This document shows, piece by piece, positions 51,718 to 60,228 of a DNA stretch of 64,000 nucleotides (position 1 is its first letter; each line of letters begins with the position of its first letter). The notes under the pieces are model-generated. The model searched no databases, was not told the origin of the DNA, and saw only the letters and a list, made by a program, of their open reading frames with translations. This DNA is from Modicisalibacter luteus DSM 23508 (lineage in GTDB: Bacteria; Pseudomonadota; Gammaproteobacteria; Pseudomonadales; Halomonadaceae): NCBI RefSeq assembly GCF_000378505.1, contig NZ_KB899991.1, forward strand, positions 182,824 through 246,823. The letters are read 5' to 3'. A program made the translations under genes and the position numbers.

Positions 51718-53217
51718 TTACACCTCAAGCGCAACCCCGAGGAACCGCAGCGTCACGACCAGCCCGCCCGCCGGATGGTTGGCCAGGATCAGCTCTGCCC
51801 CATGGGCATTGGCAATGTGCCGCGCAATACTCAGGCCCAGACCACTCCCACCGGTATCTCGGCTACGTGAGGGTTCCAGTCTTACGAAGGGGGCAAAGAC
51901 GCGTTCGAACTGATTCTCGGGAATGCCTGGTCCATGATCGCGAATCACGATGAGCAGCGCCTTGTTCTCCCGTCGAACCGTCACTTCTGCGCGTTCTCCA
52001 TGGAAAATGGCGTTTTCCAGAAGGTTGGCCAGGCAACGTTTGATGGATAGCGGCTTGACCCGGAGTGGCGAGGCAGCGCCATATATGACGACTTCGCCCC
52101 CCTGCACCTTAAGCTCTTCCGCTAGCGAGACAAGCAGCTGATATACATCGACGGTTTCCAGTGTCTCGTCCAGGTCAAGGCCCCGCACGGAAGCCAGCGC
52201 CCCTTTGACCAGGGTGTCCAGCTCATCGAGCGATGCGCAGAAACGCTCGCGCTGAATGGCGTCATCCAGCATTTCGGCTCGCAGACGCAGTCGCGTTATG
52301 GGTGTCTTGAGATCGTGGGATATGGCCGAAAAAAGGCGCTCGCGCTCCTTGATCTGGTTATGGATTCGCTCCTGCATGCGATTGAACGCGCGGGCAGAGG
52401 CCGCTACTTCACGAGGCCCACGTTCGGACAACGGCGCGACCTGGAGACTATCGCCCAGTTCACGGGCTGCACGCGCCAGGCGCGCCAGGGGGTGGGTCAC
52501 ACTGCGAATGATCCAGAACGACAATCCCAGCACGGTGACCAGGACCATCATCAGTACGAATAAACGATCCTCCGATAGCCAGCTACGTTCGTCGATGGCC
52601 ATCGGCAGTATGGTTGCCACGTAGAGCCACGCATCGTCTTCGAGTGGCATCTGGATGACCAGGATTGGCGGCGACATGGGCCCCATCAGTAACGTGTGCC
52701 GCCCCCATCGCGGCGGCAGATCCTGCAATAGAACCTCGTTGTTGAACACGCGCAGCGTTTCCGGGCTGGAAAATTCTACCAGCGCATCCTCGATGCCCAG
52801 CTCGTGCCGCAGCACAGAGCGCACCCGACCTACGACCAGTGACTTGCGCTTCCCCTGACCGATGTCGTCCACAGGAATACGATGCTCATTGACGCTGACG
52901 AAAAACCGCGTGCCGCCCATGTCACGTAGCTGTTCCAGCACGATGTGACGGTATTCGTAAGGAAGGGACCGGAAGAATCGGACAGTCGATGAGATGCTGT
53001 ACGCCAGATTGCTCGCCATGTCGTCGAGCTGCCCCTGCTGGGCCGAACGTGCCTGGGCGGACCAGAGCGCATAGCTGGCCAACTGGGCACTGAGCACACC
53101 GACGATCATGATCAGCACGAATCGTCCGCGCAACGTTCCCGGCATGTAACGGGCCAGCCAGCGGCGGCCGCGTCGCCTGAGGCTCAGCCGTTCTTCGCTC
53201 GGTCTCACTGCACGCAT
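51718..53217 (-). CDS. gtrS: Sensor histidine kinase (GtrS-like)
   Basis: A 499-residue inner-membrane kinase. TM1 lies at about 33-53 and TM2 at about 218-238, with a periplasmic sensor domain of roughly 165 residues between. A HAMP domain follows, then the H-box FSAISHDLKTPITRLR (His301). ATP-binding motifs are NLLENAIFHGERAEV, RDHGPGIPENQFERVF and DTGGSGLGLSIARHIA. In Pseudomonas GtrS senses 2-ketogluconate/6-phosphogluconate and controls glucose transport via GltR. Overlaps the regulator gene by 13 bases. Confidence 0.85.
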   Translation of the reverse strand: MRAVRPSEERLSLRRRGRRWLARYMPGTLRGRFVLIMIVGVLSAQLASYALWSAQARSAQQGQLDDMASNLAYSISSTVRFFRSLPYEYRHIVLEQLRDMGGTRFFVSVNEHRIPVDDIGQGKRKSLVVGRVRSVLRHELGIEDALVEFSSPETLRVFNNEVLLQDLPPRWGRHTLLMGPMSPPILVIQMPLEDDAWLYVATILPMAIDERSWLSEDRLFVLMMVLVTVLGLSFWIIRSVTHPLARLARAARELGDSLQVAPLSERGPREVAASARAFNRMQERIHNQIKERERLFSAISHDLKTPITRLRLRAEMLDDAIQRERFCASLDELDTLVKGALASVRGLDLDETLETVDVYQLLVSLAEELKVQGGEVVIYGAASPLRVKPLSIKRCLANLLENAIFHGERAEVTVRRENKALLIVIRDHGPGIPENQFERVFAPFVRLEPSRSRDTGGSGLGLSIARHIANAHGAELILANHPAGGLVVTLRFLGVALEV

Positions 53218-53921
53218 TCCACCTGCGCAGTCAGGACATAGCCTGCTCCACGGACGGTGCGTATCAGTTGGGAATGCTGCGCATCCTCGCCGAGACGCTG
53301 GCGTAGACGGCAGACATGTACGTCGATCGAACGATCTAGCGGAGGCGCGGGCCGCCCCCGACTGAGGTCGAACAGTGCCTCACGGGACAGCACCTGCTCA
53401 GGATGATCGAGAAAGACCTGCAGCAATTGATAATCGGCCCCCGACAAGGCACTTCGTTGGCCCTTATCGTCGATCAACTCACGAGTAACGCGATCCAGTT
53501 GCCATGACCCGAAGCGCAGCAGGCGGGAATGCTCTGGATGGGTTCTTGCACGGGTGCGACGCAATACCGCCTTGATGCGCGCCAGCAGTTCCCGGGGATT
53601 GAAGGGTTTACCCAAATAATCGTCAGCGCCCAATTCCAGCCCCAGAATACGGTCAGTATCGTCGGAACTGGCGGTGAGCATGATGATGGGTATGTCGCTG
53701 CTTCGCCTCAAATCGCGACAGATGGTAAAGCCATCTTCGCCGGGCAGCATGATATCCACGATCAGTAGGTCGGGCATTTCTTCGGCCAATAGCCGGCGCA
53801 ACGCGTCGGCATCTTCGGCCACAAGGGCACGGAATCCATGCCGCCCGAGATAATCGGCCAAGAGTTCCCGAATCTCGATGTCGTCATCGACAACGATCAA
53901 TGTCGCTGGTGTCATCGTCAT
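53205..53921 (-). CDS. gltR: Response regulator, OmpR family (GltR-like)
   Basis: A 238-residue response regulator. The phosphoacceptor is Asp56 in LLIVDIMLPGEDGF; other receiver residues are VVDDDIEIRELLA and LGKPFNPRELLARI. The C-terminal winged helix ends SIDVHVCRLRQRLGED. It is the partner of the overlapping GtrS kinase and probably activates the gts-like operon and the isomerase gene. The start is uncertain between 53921, 53915 and 53969. Confidence 0.87.
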   Translation of the reverse strand: MTMTPATLIVVDDDIEIRELLADYLGRHGFRALVAEDADALRRLLAEEMPDLLIVDIMLPGEDGFTICRDLRRSSDIPIIMLTASSDDTDRILGLELGADDYLGKPFNPRELLARIKAVLRRTRARTHPEHSRLLRFGSWQLDRVTRELIDDKGQRSALSGADYQLLQVFLDHPEQVLSREALFDLSRGRPAPPLDRSIDVHVCRLRQRLGEDAQHSQLIRTVRGAGYVLTAQVECVQ

Positions 53922-54064
53922 GCTCAGGCCCGCCGGCGTTCCCTGGCACAGGGTTGTGCCATGATTCATTACCTTTGCTGCTGTCGAAGCCAGTGACGAT
54001 GAGGATACTCTCTGGAGGCCAGGCCGCGAACGCGACCAAGGTGTTACATTGTATCTAAAAGCGG

Positions 54065-54466
54065 TCAGATGGAAAGATGAGGCGAGGTCAGCAAACCCTC
54101 CAGTTCGTGGCGTTCCTCCTCGCTGTCCACGACGCGAACGGTGGTGGGGTCGATACCGCAGGCTTTGGCAACGCGTAGCACTTCCGCCTGATGTTCCTGT
54201 AGGGCGATCTTTCGCAGATGCCTACGGCTAGGTGTCATGCATTTCAGCAACAACCACAGCAGGCAGGCCACACCAGTCAGCCATAAGCCGTACCGAGCGA
54301 GAAAGCCCCACAGAGTGAGGCCGCTAGCAACCCAGCACGTCATTCCCAGCATCGCCGTGGCGACGCCACTCCAAACCGGATTCGCCAGGCCCAGGAATCG
54401 GTTGGCACTGATCAACGTCCTCTCGTAATACCGTTGCGAGTAAACCACTGGAAATTTGGAAAGCAT
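54065..54466 (-). CDS. Small membrane protein of unknown function
   Basis: A 133-residue protein starting MLSKFPVVYSQRYYERTLIS. Two transmembrane helices (VATAMLGMTCWVASGLTLWG and LWLTGVACLLWLLLKCM) precede a basic cytosolic tail with KACGIDPTTVRVVDSEEER. The start is uncertain; an ATG at 54541 would add 25 residues without a ribosome binding site. The two-helix plus short-tail layout resembles PgaD of exopolysaccharide synthesis, but no pgaC neighbour exists, so I leave the function open. Confidence 0.5.
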   Translation of the reverse strand: MLSKFPVVYSQRYYERTLISANRFLGLANPVWSGVATAMLGMTCWVASGLTLWGFLARYGLWLTGVACLLWLLLKCMTPSRRHLRKIALQEHQAEVLRVAKACGIDPTTVRVVDSEEERHELEGLLTSPHLSI

Positions 54467-54663
54467 GATCGGTCCGTCGAACGGCGCTAAGGAGCAACAG
54501 TTTGCCTCGCTTCTCCTCACCACGATCTGACGAACAGCCATGGTTTACGCAATCTATTGATAGACGTGATGCAAAGCATTCACCTCTACTTACCGTTTCT
54601 ATACCATATAATCACAAACGTAATACAGTTCTGACTGCGTTACCTTGCGTTGCTATCGCCCAC

Positions 54664-55716
54664 CTATAGCCATTGCGAGACGAAAGACTCGAACGCTTCT
54701 CTCCCCTTCAGGCGTATCTGCCATATCGGTGCCGACCCCGGAACTCCCAAGCCTTTTCTCAACAGATCCGCCGCCTTGTCATGGCTTCGATCAGTGATGA
54801 GTACGTCATGGCTATCGATAGCCGGCGGAACGAAAGGAAGCGTAAGAATACACTGACGGACACCGGTATTGACGGCAATTAGCGTACCCTGCTCGCCAAG
54901 CCGCCACAGCTTGAGGCGCAGCCGTGAAATGGTTTTCACCTCACTGGCGGTTGGCTGGCGCTCCAGCCACAACGACGCCATCTTTCCATTGATTTGCCGT
55001 GACGGGAGGTTGCGTGCCAGTTTCAAAAAAAGGCAGCGCTGGCGTGTCAACATCCAATCCAGTGCCTGAGGGATCGGCACAAGCCCAGCTTCACTCTGGG
55101 ACAACTCGCCACGGGATACGGCATTCCTGAGGCTTGTCAGCTTCAGTTCACAGGCGGCGGCAATTTCGTCGTGAGATAGAAAGCCCGCATCGTTGGGTTC
55201 CTGGTCCACCTCCTCCTGCCAGTATGATTCGATCTTGTAGCGCACCATTGCCAACCCCAGCAAATGCGGCAAGAGGACGGGTTCGGCGAATCCTTGCAGT
55301 CGGCAGGCCGTTTGCGCCATGGCTGAAAAATGGCTGAAATCCCTTAGAACACCGCACACTTCCTCGAGGCCCGTATGAAGAAGCCCGGGTATGTCAGACT
55401 GCCCCAGTGCATACTGCCTGAGCTGCATGGCAGCAGTTTCCATGCATCGATCGAAACCATGCTTATGCTGCGCTCTACCTTGCTGCGCTTGTGGCTCGAA
55501 CAGGTTCAATGTGTTCAGCATGGCCTTGTTGATCAGACGCATCTCTTCCTTGAGCCGCCCAGTGGTCAATACACGATGTGTTGGCTGACCCAGCAGACAA
55601 GGCTGTACCCGCCCTCTGGCCCCCTCCTGAGCCATTGAATTGGCAGTCCGTAAGACTTCAAATTGTCGAGACTGTGACACGGAAGGCATTACATCGGCTT
55701 TATCTAGCATATTCAT
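54664..55716 (-). CDS. Unrecognised HTH protein, paralogue B (350 aa)
   Basis: A 350-residue cytosolic protein sharing five colinear blocks with the one at 40351-41382: HLLGLAMVRYKIE (151-163), HDEIAAACELKLTSLRNAVS (HTH, 182-201), VPIPQALDWML, ROQ-like RQINGKMASLWLE, and ISRLRLKLWR followed by NTGVRQCILTLPFVPP. The first 110 residues are unrelated to paralogue A and rich in Gln, Arg and His. A helix-turn-helix followed by a short wing suggests a DNA-binding role. No catalytic motif is visible. It lies alone, with small genes around it. Confidence 0.7.
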   Translation of the reverse strand: MNMLDKADVMPSVSQSRQFEVLRTANSMAQEGARGRVQPCLLGQPTHRVLTTGRLKEEMRLINKAMLNTLNLFEPQAQQGRAQHKHGFDRCMETAAMQLRQYALGQSDIPGLLHTGLEEVCGVLRDFSHFSAMAQTACRLQGFAEPVLLPHLLGLAMVRYKIESYWQEEVDQEPNDAGFLSHDEIAAACELKLTSLRNAVSRGELSQSEAGLVPIPQALDWMLTRQRCLFLKLARNLPSRQINGKMASLWLERQPTASEVKTISRLRLKLWRLGEQGTLIAVNTGVRQCILTLPFVPPAIDSHDVLITDRSHDKAADLLRKGLGVPGSAPIWQIRLKGREAFESFVSQWL

Positions 55717-55919
55717 TCCCTGAAGATGCGAAGTTAGGTTTCAGATGGCACGTTTCGTGATCACCGCTATGGTAGCCAGAGGCCAAGGCGACGAGCAGGT
55801 GACATGAAGAGGCTATTGTAGCGAAGCGTAAGCAGAGTATCTGTAGGAAATCATCCCTTCAGCCCCGGGCCGGGCTTACGCAACCGAGAGGCTGCTTGAT
55901 GAAGAAACCGTCGTAACAC

Positions 55920-55946
55920 AAAAAGGCCCGGCACATCGGCCAGGCC
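55920..55946 (-). terminator. Rho-independent terminator after the DUF2795 gene
   Basis: On the minus strand GGCCTGGC and GCCGGGCC form an 8-bp stem with one G-U pair, followed by TTTTTG. Plus-strand arms are at 55925-55932 and 55939-55946, the T-tract at 55920-55924. Confidence 0.8.
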
Positions 55947-55973
55947 ATCTTCGTCACGTCATTCTTCAGGAGG

Positions 55974-56180
55974 TCACTCTACCTGCCCGACCCCCTTCGT
56001 CACATCAGCCATGCTTTCGTACTGCTCATCGGGGAGTGCACGAATGACTTCCATGACATCGCCTTCAGCATTGTTTTGCTCGGCGCACTTCTCAAGGTCA
56101 GACTTGCTCGCAGGAAAATCCACACCCTTGAGATAATGCGTGATGTTGGCCGGTGATTTGCCTCCCAACCCTCGGGTCAT
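55974..56180 (-). CDS. DUF2795 family protein
   Basis: A 68-residue protein starting MTRGLGGKSPANITHYLKGV, with DFPASKSDLEKCAEQNNAEG and EVIRALPDEQYESMADVTKG, the DUF2795 pattern. The family is small, soluble and often found with stress genes; function unknown. The ATG at 56180 has GGGAG seven bases upstream and is preferred over the longer frame to 56246. It has its own terminator. Confidence 0.8.
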   Translation of the reverse strand: MTRGLGGKSPANITHYLKGVDFPASKSDLEKCAEQNNAEGDVMEVIRALPDEQYESMADVTKGVGQVE

Positions 56181-56295
56181 GACGTATCTCCCTATCTCGT
56201 AGTGGTCAAGACACACAAGCTTCGTGTTCACGATCAAGGTAGGCAACTCTTCGGGGCCCGCCCACCTTTCTCACAGAACGTTACGCCTGACATCT

Positions 56296-57531
56296 TTAAT
56301 AATCATGTCCGCTATCGGCGATGCGCCCATAACGCTTGGCTAAAGGTGCTGCGGTAACGCCATGCATAATGATCGAAGCAAACACGACGAGACTGGACAC
56401 AATCCAGATATCATGATTGCCCGTGTGCCTTGACGAGAGCGCGGCATAAAACAGCGCCGATACACCAATCGGGCCGAACCACCCCATCATCAGAGCGATA
56501 CGCCACTCCCTTACCGGTTCGAGCATGGGCCTTAGCAGCAAGATGACTGGCAGACGACGTAACAACAGGATCAACGTGATCAATGCCAACCCTGGCCAGC
56601 CCAAGGCCAGCCACTCGGCCCAGGGAGCAATCAAACCGAACAGCACGAACACAGGAATGGTAAAGAACATATTGACCGCTTCCTGAACATTATTCTCCTC
56701 GGAGCGCTCCTTGCCTCCTACGACCTGGTCGAAGAACAGCCCTGCCGCGAACACAGCCAGTATGCTGTCGGTACCAAACAGTTTGCCCACACCGAGCACG
56801 AGAATCGTCAGTGATAGCGTTACCGAGAGGAAAGAAGGCTGATCCACGTACTGCCTGGCCTCGGCCCACTTCAGAGCCCGGCCACTGAGCCAGCCAAGTA
56901 GCGCACCGATAACAATACTGCCTCCTACCTCCCACAGCCAGACCTTGAGCACCCATTCTCCCCAGACATTACCCGTAGTGGTAGACAACAGGAGTATCGG
57001 CAGGAAAACCAAAGGATAGGCTAGCCCATCATTGGCTCCCGACTCGCTGGAGAGCAAATGACGAAACCCACCCGGAAGGTTCTTCTTGGCTACCCCGCCC
57101 GTGACGATCGAAGAGGCAATGACCGGATCGGTCGCACAGACGCTGGCACCCACGAGCAGAGCGACAAGCAAAGGCAGTGGCATTACCCAAAAACTGAGCA
57201 GTCCACTGATCAGCCACATGGCCGGCATGCCAATCCCCAACAGAATGACTAACGCCTTCCACTGTCTGACGGGGTACTTGGGGGGCAGCCTGAGCGCAAT
57301 CCCCATCAGGCTGATCCCTAGTGTAAGGCGGGCAGTTTCCTCCAAGAGAAGCTCAGGGTTTCCCCAGGACGAGGGCGCAAGCCAAGCGAAGCCTTCGGGA
57401 CCAAGCATGACACCTAAAATGAAAGCCAACAGCGGTGGCGAGAGCCATGACCTATCGATGGGACTCGATAACAGCCCCAAGATAAAAATGAGCCCGCCCA
57501 AACTGGCCAGTACGATATTTAAATGCTGCAC
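56296..57531 (-). CDS. Cation:proton antiporter (CPA family)
   Basis: A 411-residue Na+/H+-exchanger-type protein with eleven or twelve hydrophobic helices. GASVCATDPVIASSIVTGG and SSESGANDGLAYPLVFLPIL are the ion-binding helices, with the paired acidic residues of CPA1 exchangers. It ends shortly after VVFASIIMHGVTAAPLAKRY, without a large cytosolic domain. The GTG start at 57531 follows GGGAGG and matches the family N-terminus; an ATG at 57555 or a TTG at 57585 are alternatives. A second antiporter gene lies at 16.6 kb. Confidence 0.85.
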   Translation of the reverse strand: MQHLNIVLASLGGLIFILGLLSSPIDRSWLSPPLLAFILGVMLGPEGFAWLAPSSWGNPELLLEETARLTLGISLMGIALRLPPKYPVRQWKALVILLGIGMPAMWLISGLLSFWVMPLPLLVALLVGASVCATDPVIASSIVTGGVAKKNLPGGFRHLLSSESGANDGLAYPLVFLPILLLSTTTGNVWGEWVLKVWLWEVGGSIVIGALLGWLSGRALKWAEARQYVDQPSFLSVTLSLTILVLGVGKLFGTDSILAVFAAGLFFDQVVGGKERSEENNVQEAVNMFFTIPVFVLFGLIAPWAEWLALGWPGLALITLILLLRRLPVILLLRPMLEPVREWRIALMMGWFGPIGVSALFYAALSSRHTGNHDIWIVSSLVVFASIIMHGVTAAPLAKRYGRIADSGHDY

Positions 57532-57754
57532 GTTCGTTAGCCCTCCCTGGCCCATTCCATCTGGATTGCTACTAAGCGTAGCCAAAAAAGCGCCAGGCCA
57601 AGCGGCCTCGAGCCCTATCGGGCCGGCGCATCAAATATCACGCAAATAGACAGCGACGGGGTAGAAGGGTTGCTGTACCAGACTCGGGCAGCTAGACCTG
57701 AACTAGGCAATTCAATCGCTGTTGTGGCGTAGAACGAAACGGAGGATTACCGAC

Positions 57755-58090
57755 ATGGAATTGGACAGACTGAGCGCATGTATCAAAGCGTGTCATACAT
57801 GCGCTACGCATTGCGAACATTGTGCCGTTGCCTGTCTTAAGGAAGACAACATCCAGGCAAGGCAAGAGTGCATTCGTCTCAATCGACAATGCGCTGAACT
57901 GTGTCGCATCGCCGTGTCCTTCATGGCTCAGGGAAGCAAGCAGATGCGGGATATCTGCAAGCGTTGCGCCAAGCTTTGTCAGCGTTGTGCCGAAGCGTGC
58001 GGAAAATTCTCAGAAGCCCATTGCCAGCAATGTGCCGAGGCCTGTTACCACTGTGCCGATCAATGCGACCACATGGCCGCCACGGTTTGA
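57755..58090 (+). CDS. csp: Four-helix-bundle copper-storage protein (Csp, DUF326)
   Basis: A 111-residue protein with 19 cysteines, mostly in CxxC or CxxxC spacing along four helices (CIKACHTCATHCEHCAVAC, CKRCAKLCQRCAEAC, CQQCAEACYHCADQC). This is the Csp family, which stores many Cu(I) ions inside the bundle. No Tat or Sec signal is visible, so it is cytosolic like Csp3. The ATG has GGAGG nine bases upstream; the frame's upstream extension is basic and not Csp-like. Confidence 0.9.
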   Translation: MELDRLSACIKACHTCATHCEHCAVACLKEDNIQARQECIRLNRQCAELCRIAVSFMAQGSKQMRDICKRCAKLCQRCAEACGKFSEAHCQQCAEACYHCADQCDHMAATV

Positions 58091-58159
58091 ATCATTTGCC
58101 TTCATGGGGCGTGGCCCGCCCTGTGTGGGCGGACCTATACTGAGAACGACTCACCTCCC

Positions 58160-58990
58160 TCAGAAAGGCGTTTTTGGCAATTGGCGCTTGTGCTCGGTCC
58201 GGCGGTAAGTGTCGACGATGATTTTATAGGCGTCGTCTCCTATTGACTGGCCAGTCAGGAAACGATCGATCTGCTCATAGGTAACGCCCAAGGCGTCCTC
58301 ATCGGTGCGTTGCGGCCGTAGCGACTCCAGATCTGCCGTGGGCACCTTTTCGACCAGATGCGAAGGCGCCTCCAAGGCGCGACCAATCTCTCTTACCTGC
58401 CCTTTGGTCAATCCTGCCAAGGGAGCCAGATCGCACGCGCCGTCGCCATATTTCGTAAAGAAGCCCATCAATGCCTCGGCGGCCTGGTCGGTGCCGACCA
58501 CCAGGCCAGCACGAGCCCCCGCCACGGCGTATTGAGCGATCATGCGTTGGCGCGCTTTGACATTGCCCATCACGAAGTCGCGTTGCCCGTCACTCTCGAA
58601 CACCAAGCCTCCCTCCTCGAGGGAATCCAGCATGCTATCCCCGGCTGGCTTCACATTGGTTACCAGTACCTCGTCGGGCTGGATAAAACGAATCGCCTGT
58701 TGTGCCTCGTCTTCATCCTTCTGCTCACCGTAAGGCAAGCGCATAGCATAGAAACGCGCTTCGACGCCGCGCTCCCGCGCTTTCTCGACCGCGAGCTGGC
58801 ACAGGCGACCGGCAATCGTGGAGTCGACTCCGCCACTGATACCCAGTACCAGTGCATGCTGGCCGGTCTCGACAAGCTGGTCGCATAAAAAACCGACCCG
58901 CCGTTCGATTTCCTGTTGCGGATCGATGGAGGCCTGTACGGCTAACGCCTTCATGATTTCCTGCTGATCGCTGCTGACTTCAGTTGCCAT
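58160..58990 (-). CDS. nadE: NH3-dependent NAD+ synthetase
   Basis: A 276-residue PP-loop amidating enzyme. The ATP motif is LGISGGVDST (SGGVDS 52-57). Later segments are VVGTDQAAEALMGFFTKYGD and PTADLESLRPQRTDEDALGV. It converts nicotinate adenine dinucleotide to NAD+ using ammonia, and there is no glutaminase domain. AGGAGG lies seven bases before the ATG at 58990. It follows pncC by 67 bp on the same strand, probably one transcript. Confidence 0.93.
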   Translation of the reverse strand: MATEVSSDQQEIMKALAVQASIDPQQEIERRVGFLCDQLVETGQHALVLGISGGVDSTIAGRLCQLAVEKARERGVEARFYAMRLPYGEQKDEDEAQQAIRFIQPDEVLVTNVKPAGDSMLDSLEEGGLVFESDGQRDFVMGNVKARQRMIAQYAVAGARAGLVVGTDQAAEALMGFFTKYGDGACDLAPLAGLTKGQVREIGRALEAPSHLVEKVPTADLESLRPQRTDEDALGVTYEQIDRFLTGQSIGDDAYKIIVDTYRRTEHKRQLPKTPF

Positions 58991-59057
58991 CAAGCTGCCT
59001 CCTTGCAAGCAAATTCGTGTTCAGGTTTACGCTCAAGGCCCCTCAAGGCCGAAATGA

Positions 59058-59564
59058 TCAGGCCGGCGGCGCTTTGCCCTCCAATACCTCACGGTGTAGT
59101 TTCGGTACCTGCTCCAAGGCATGGTGTGCCGCAGCAAGCCGTACCTCATTGCGCTCGCCGGAAAAGAGACGAGTTCGGGTATATAGGTACAACTGCCCTT
59201 CGTGTCTGAAGGCCCAGGCAAAGCAGACTGTGCCAACGGGAATATCATCCGGGGCTCCCGGCCCAGCGACTCCGGTATTGGCAATCGCGACATTGGCGCC
59301 ATTGTTGTCTATGGCACCCAACACCATCGCGCGTGAAGTTTCCTCGCTGGTCAGTCCATAGCGCTCGATAGTATCGAAGCTTACCGACAGGTAGCGATTC
59401 TTGGCCTCGGGCGAATATACCGCCAGTCCGCAGTCGATGGATTGACCACTCCCCGGCACTCGAGCCAACTCGGAAACGATAAGCCCCGCCGTACAGGATT
59501 CGGCGGTGGCCAGTATCAGCTCATTGTCGTTCAGATAACGGGTAACTGTTTCCAGCAGGTCCAT
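59058..59564 (-). CDS. pncC: Nicotinamide-nucleotide amidohydrolase (CinA C-terminal domain)
   Basis: A 168-residue stand-alone CinA_C enzyme: LATAESCTAGLIVSELARVP near residue 18, then VYSPEAKNRYLSVSF and NTGVAGPGAPDDIPVGTVCF. PncC deamidates NMN to nicotinate mononucleotide, which NadD and NadE turn back into NAD+. The neighbouring downstream nadE gene supports this role over a competence function. GGAGACGAAGC precedes the ATG. Confidence 0.92.
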   Translation of the reverse strand: MDLLETVTRYLNDNELILATAESCTAGLIVSELARVPGSGQSIDCGLAVYSPEAKNRYLSVSFDTIERYGLTSEETSRAMVLGAIDNNGANVAIANTGVAGPGAPDDIPVGTVCFAWAFRHEGQLYLYTRTRLFSGERNEVRLAAAHHALEQVPKLHREVLEGKAPPA

Positions 59565-59708
59565 TGCTTCGTCTCCATGTGTTCATTTTCACACTCAAGG
59601 CTTAGCCTATGACCAGCATAGCCACCCAGTGCGGGAAACGTATATTCCCGTTACCACCCTGCCGATGGATAGCCTACGCTGCAACCAACAGGCAAGGAGG
59701 CGGATCAC

Positions 59709-59957
59709 ATGCTCTATCAGGAAAGGAAACCGCCGTTAGGAGATGCCAGAGCGCTCCAGGTAGGACAGAGAGTCGAAGTCGGCGCTGCGATAGGACACCG
59801 TATTATCGTACTAGAAGTAACGAACGTGCTACGTGAGGGTCACTACCAAGGTGATCAGGTTGCCCCGGATCCGTTGGATCATCGGCCACTCAATGATGAT
59901 AGCAGGTTGAAGGATCAAACTTTCAGTTGGCGAAATGTTTTGAGAATACTTACATAG
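59709..59957 (+). CDS. Hypothetical protein, 82 aa
   Basis: An 82-residue frame starting MLYQERKPPLGDARALQVGQ. The first half has strand-like segments (RVEVGAAIGHRIIVLEVTNV), while the rest is polar (HYQGDQVAPDPLDHRPLNDD). A near-ideal AAGGAGG lies nine bases before the ATG, which is the main reason to call it. No family recognised; it stands alone upstream of an AT-rich region. Confidence 0.5.
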   Translation: MLYQERKPPLGDARALQVGQRVEVGAAIGHRIIVLEVTNVLREGHYQGDQVAPDPLDHRPLNDDSRLKDQTFSWRNVLRILT

Positions 59958-60049
59958 CTGTAAGCTTAAATAATTTTTCAAGCTAATCATTTGCCTGATT
60001 TATAATTGATACAATGAAGCAGGGTTTATCGCTTGTTATGCGATTTGCT

Positions 60050-60076
60050 TCAATAAAATTATGAAATTGCCGATAT
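60050..60076 (+). promoter_or_regulatory. Sigma-28 (FliA) promoter of the chemoreceptor gene
   Basis: TCAA at 60050-60053, exactly 15 bases, then GCCGATAT at 60069-60076. That matches the flagellar sigma-28 pattern (TMAA, 15 bases, GCCGATAA) in all but the last base. It lies about 150 bp upstream of the chemoreceptor ATG in an AT-rich gap and points to control by the flagellar regulon. Confidence 0.75.
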
Positions 60077-60228
60077 AAACACCAAGCCCTTGTATAGGGT
60101 GGTCGTGTCTCAAGAAGACTTAAAAACTAGCACCTGGGCAAAGACTTCCATCGGTCCATAAGGAAGCGGCACTAGACCTGCCAGCCTGCGCGTACCTTTC
60201 TACAAGGTACTTGAGGAGTTCTCGGAGA

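Noticed and set aside
58116-58132. CCGCCC/GGGCGG hairpin between the Csp and nadE genes
   Set aside because: Only six base pairs with no T-tract; may be chance in GC-rich DNA.
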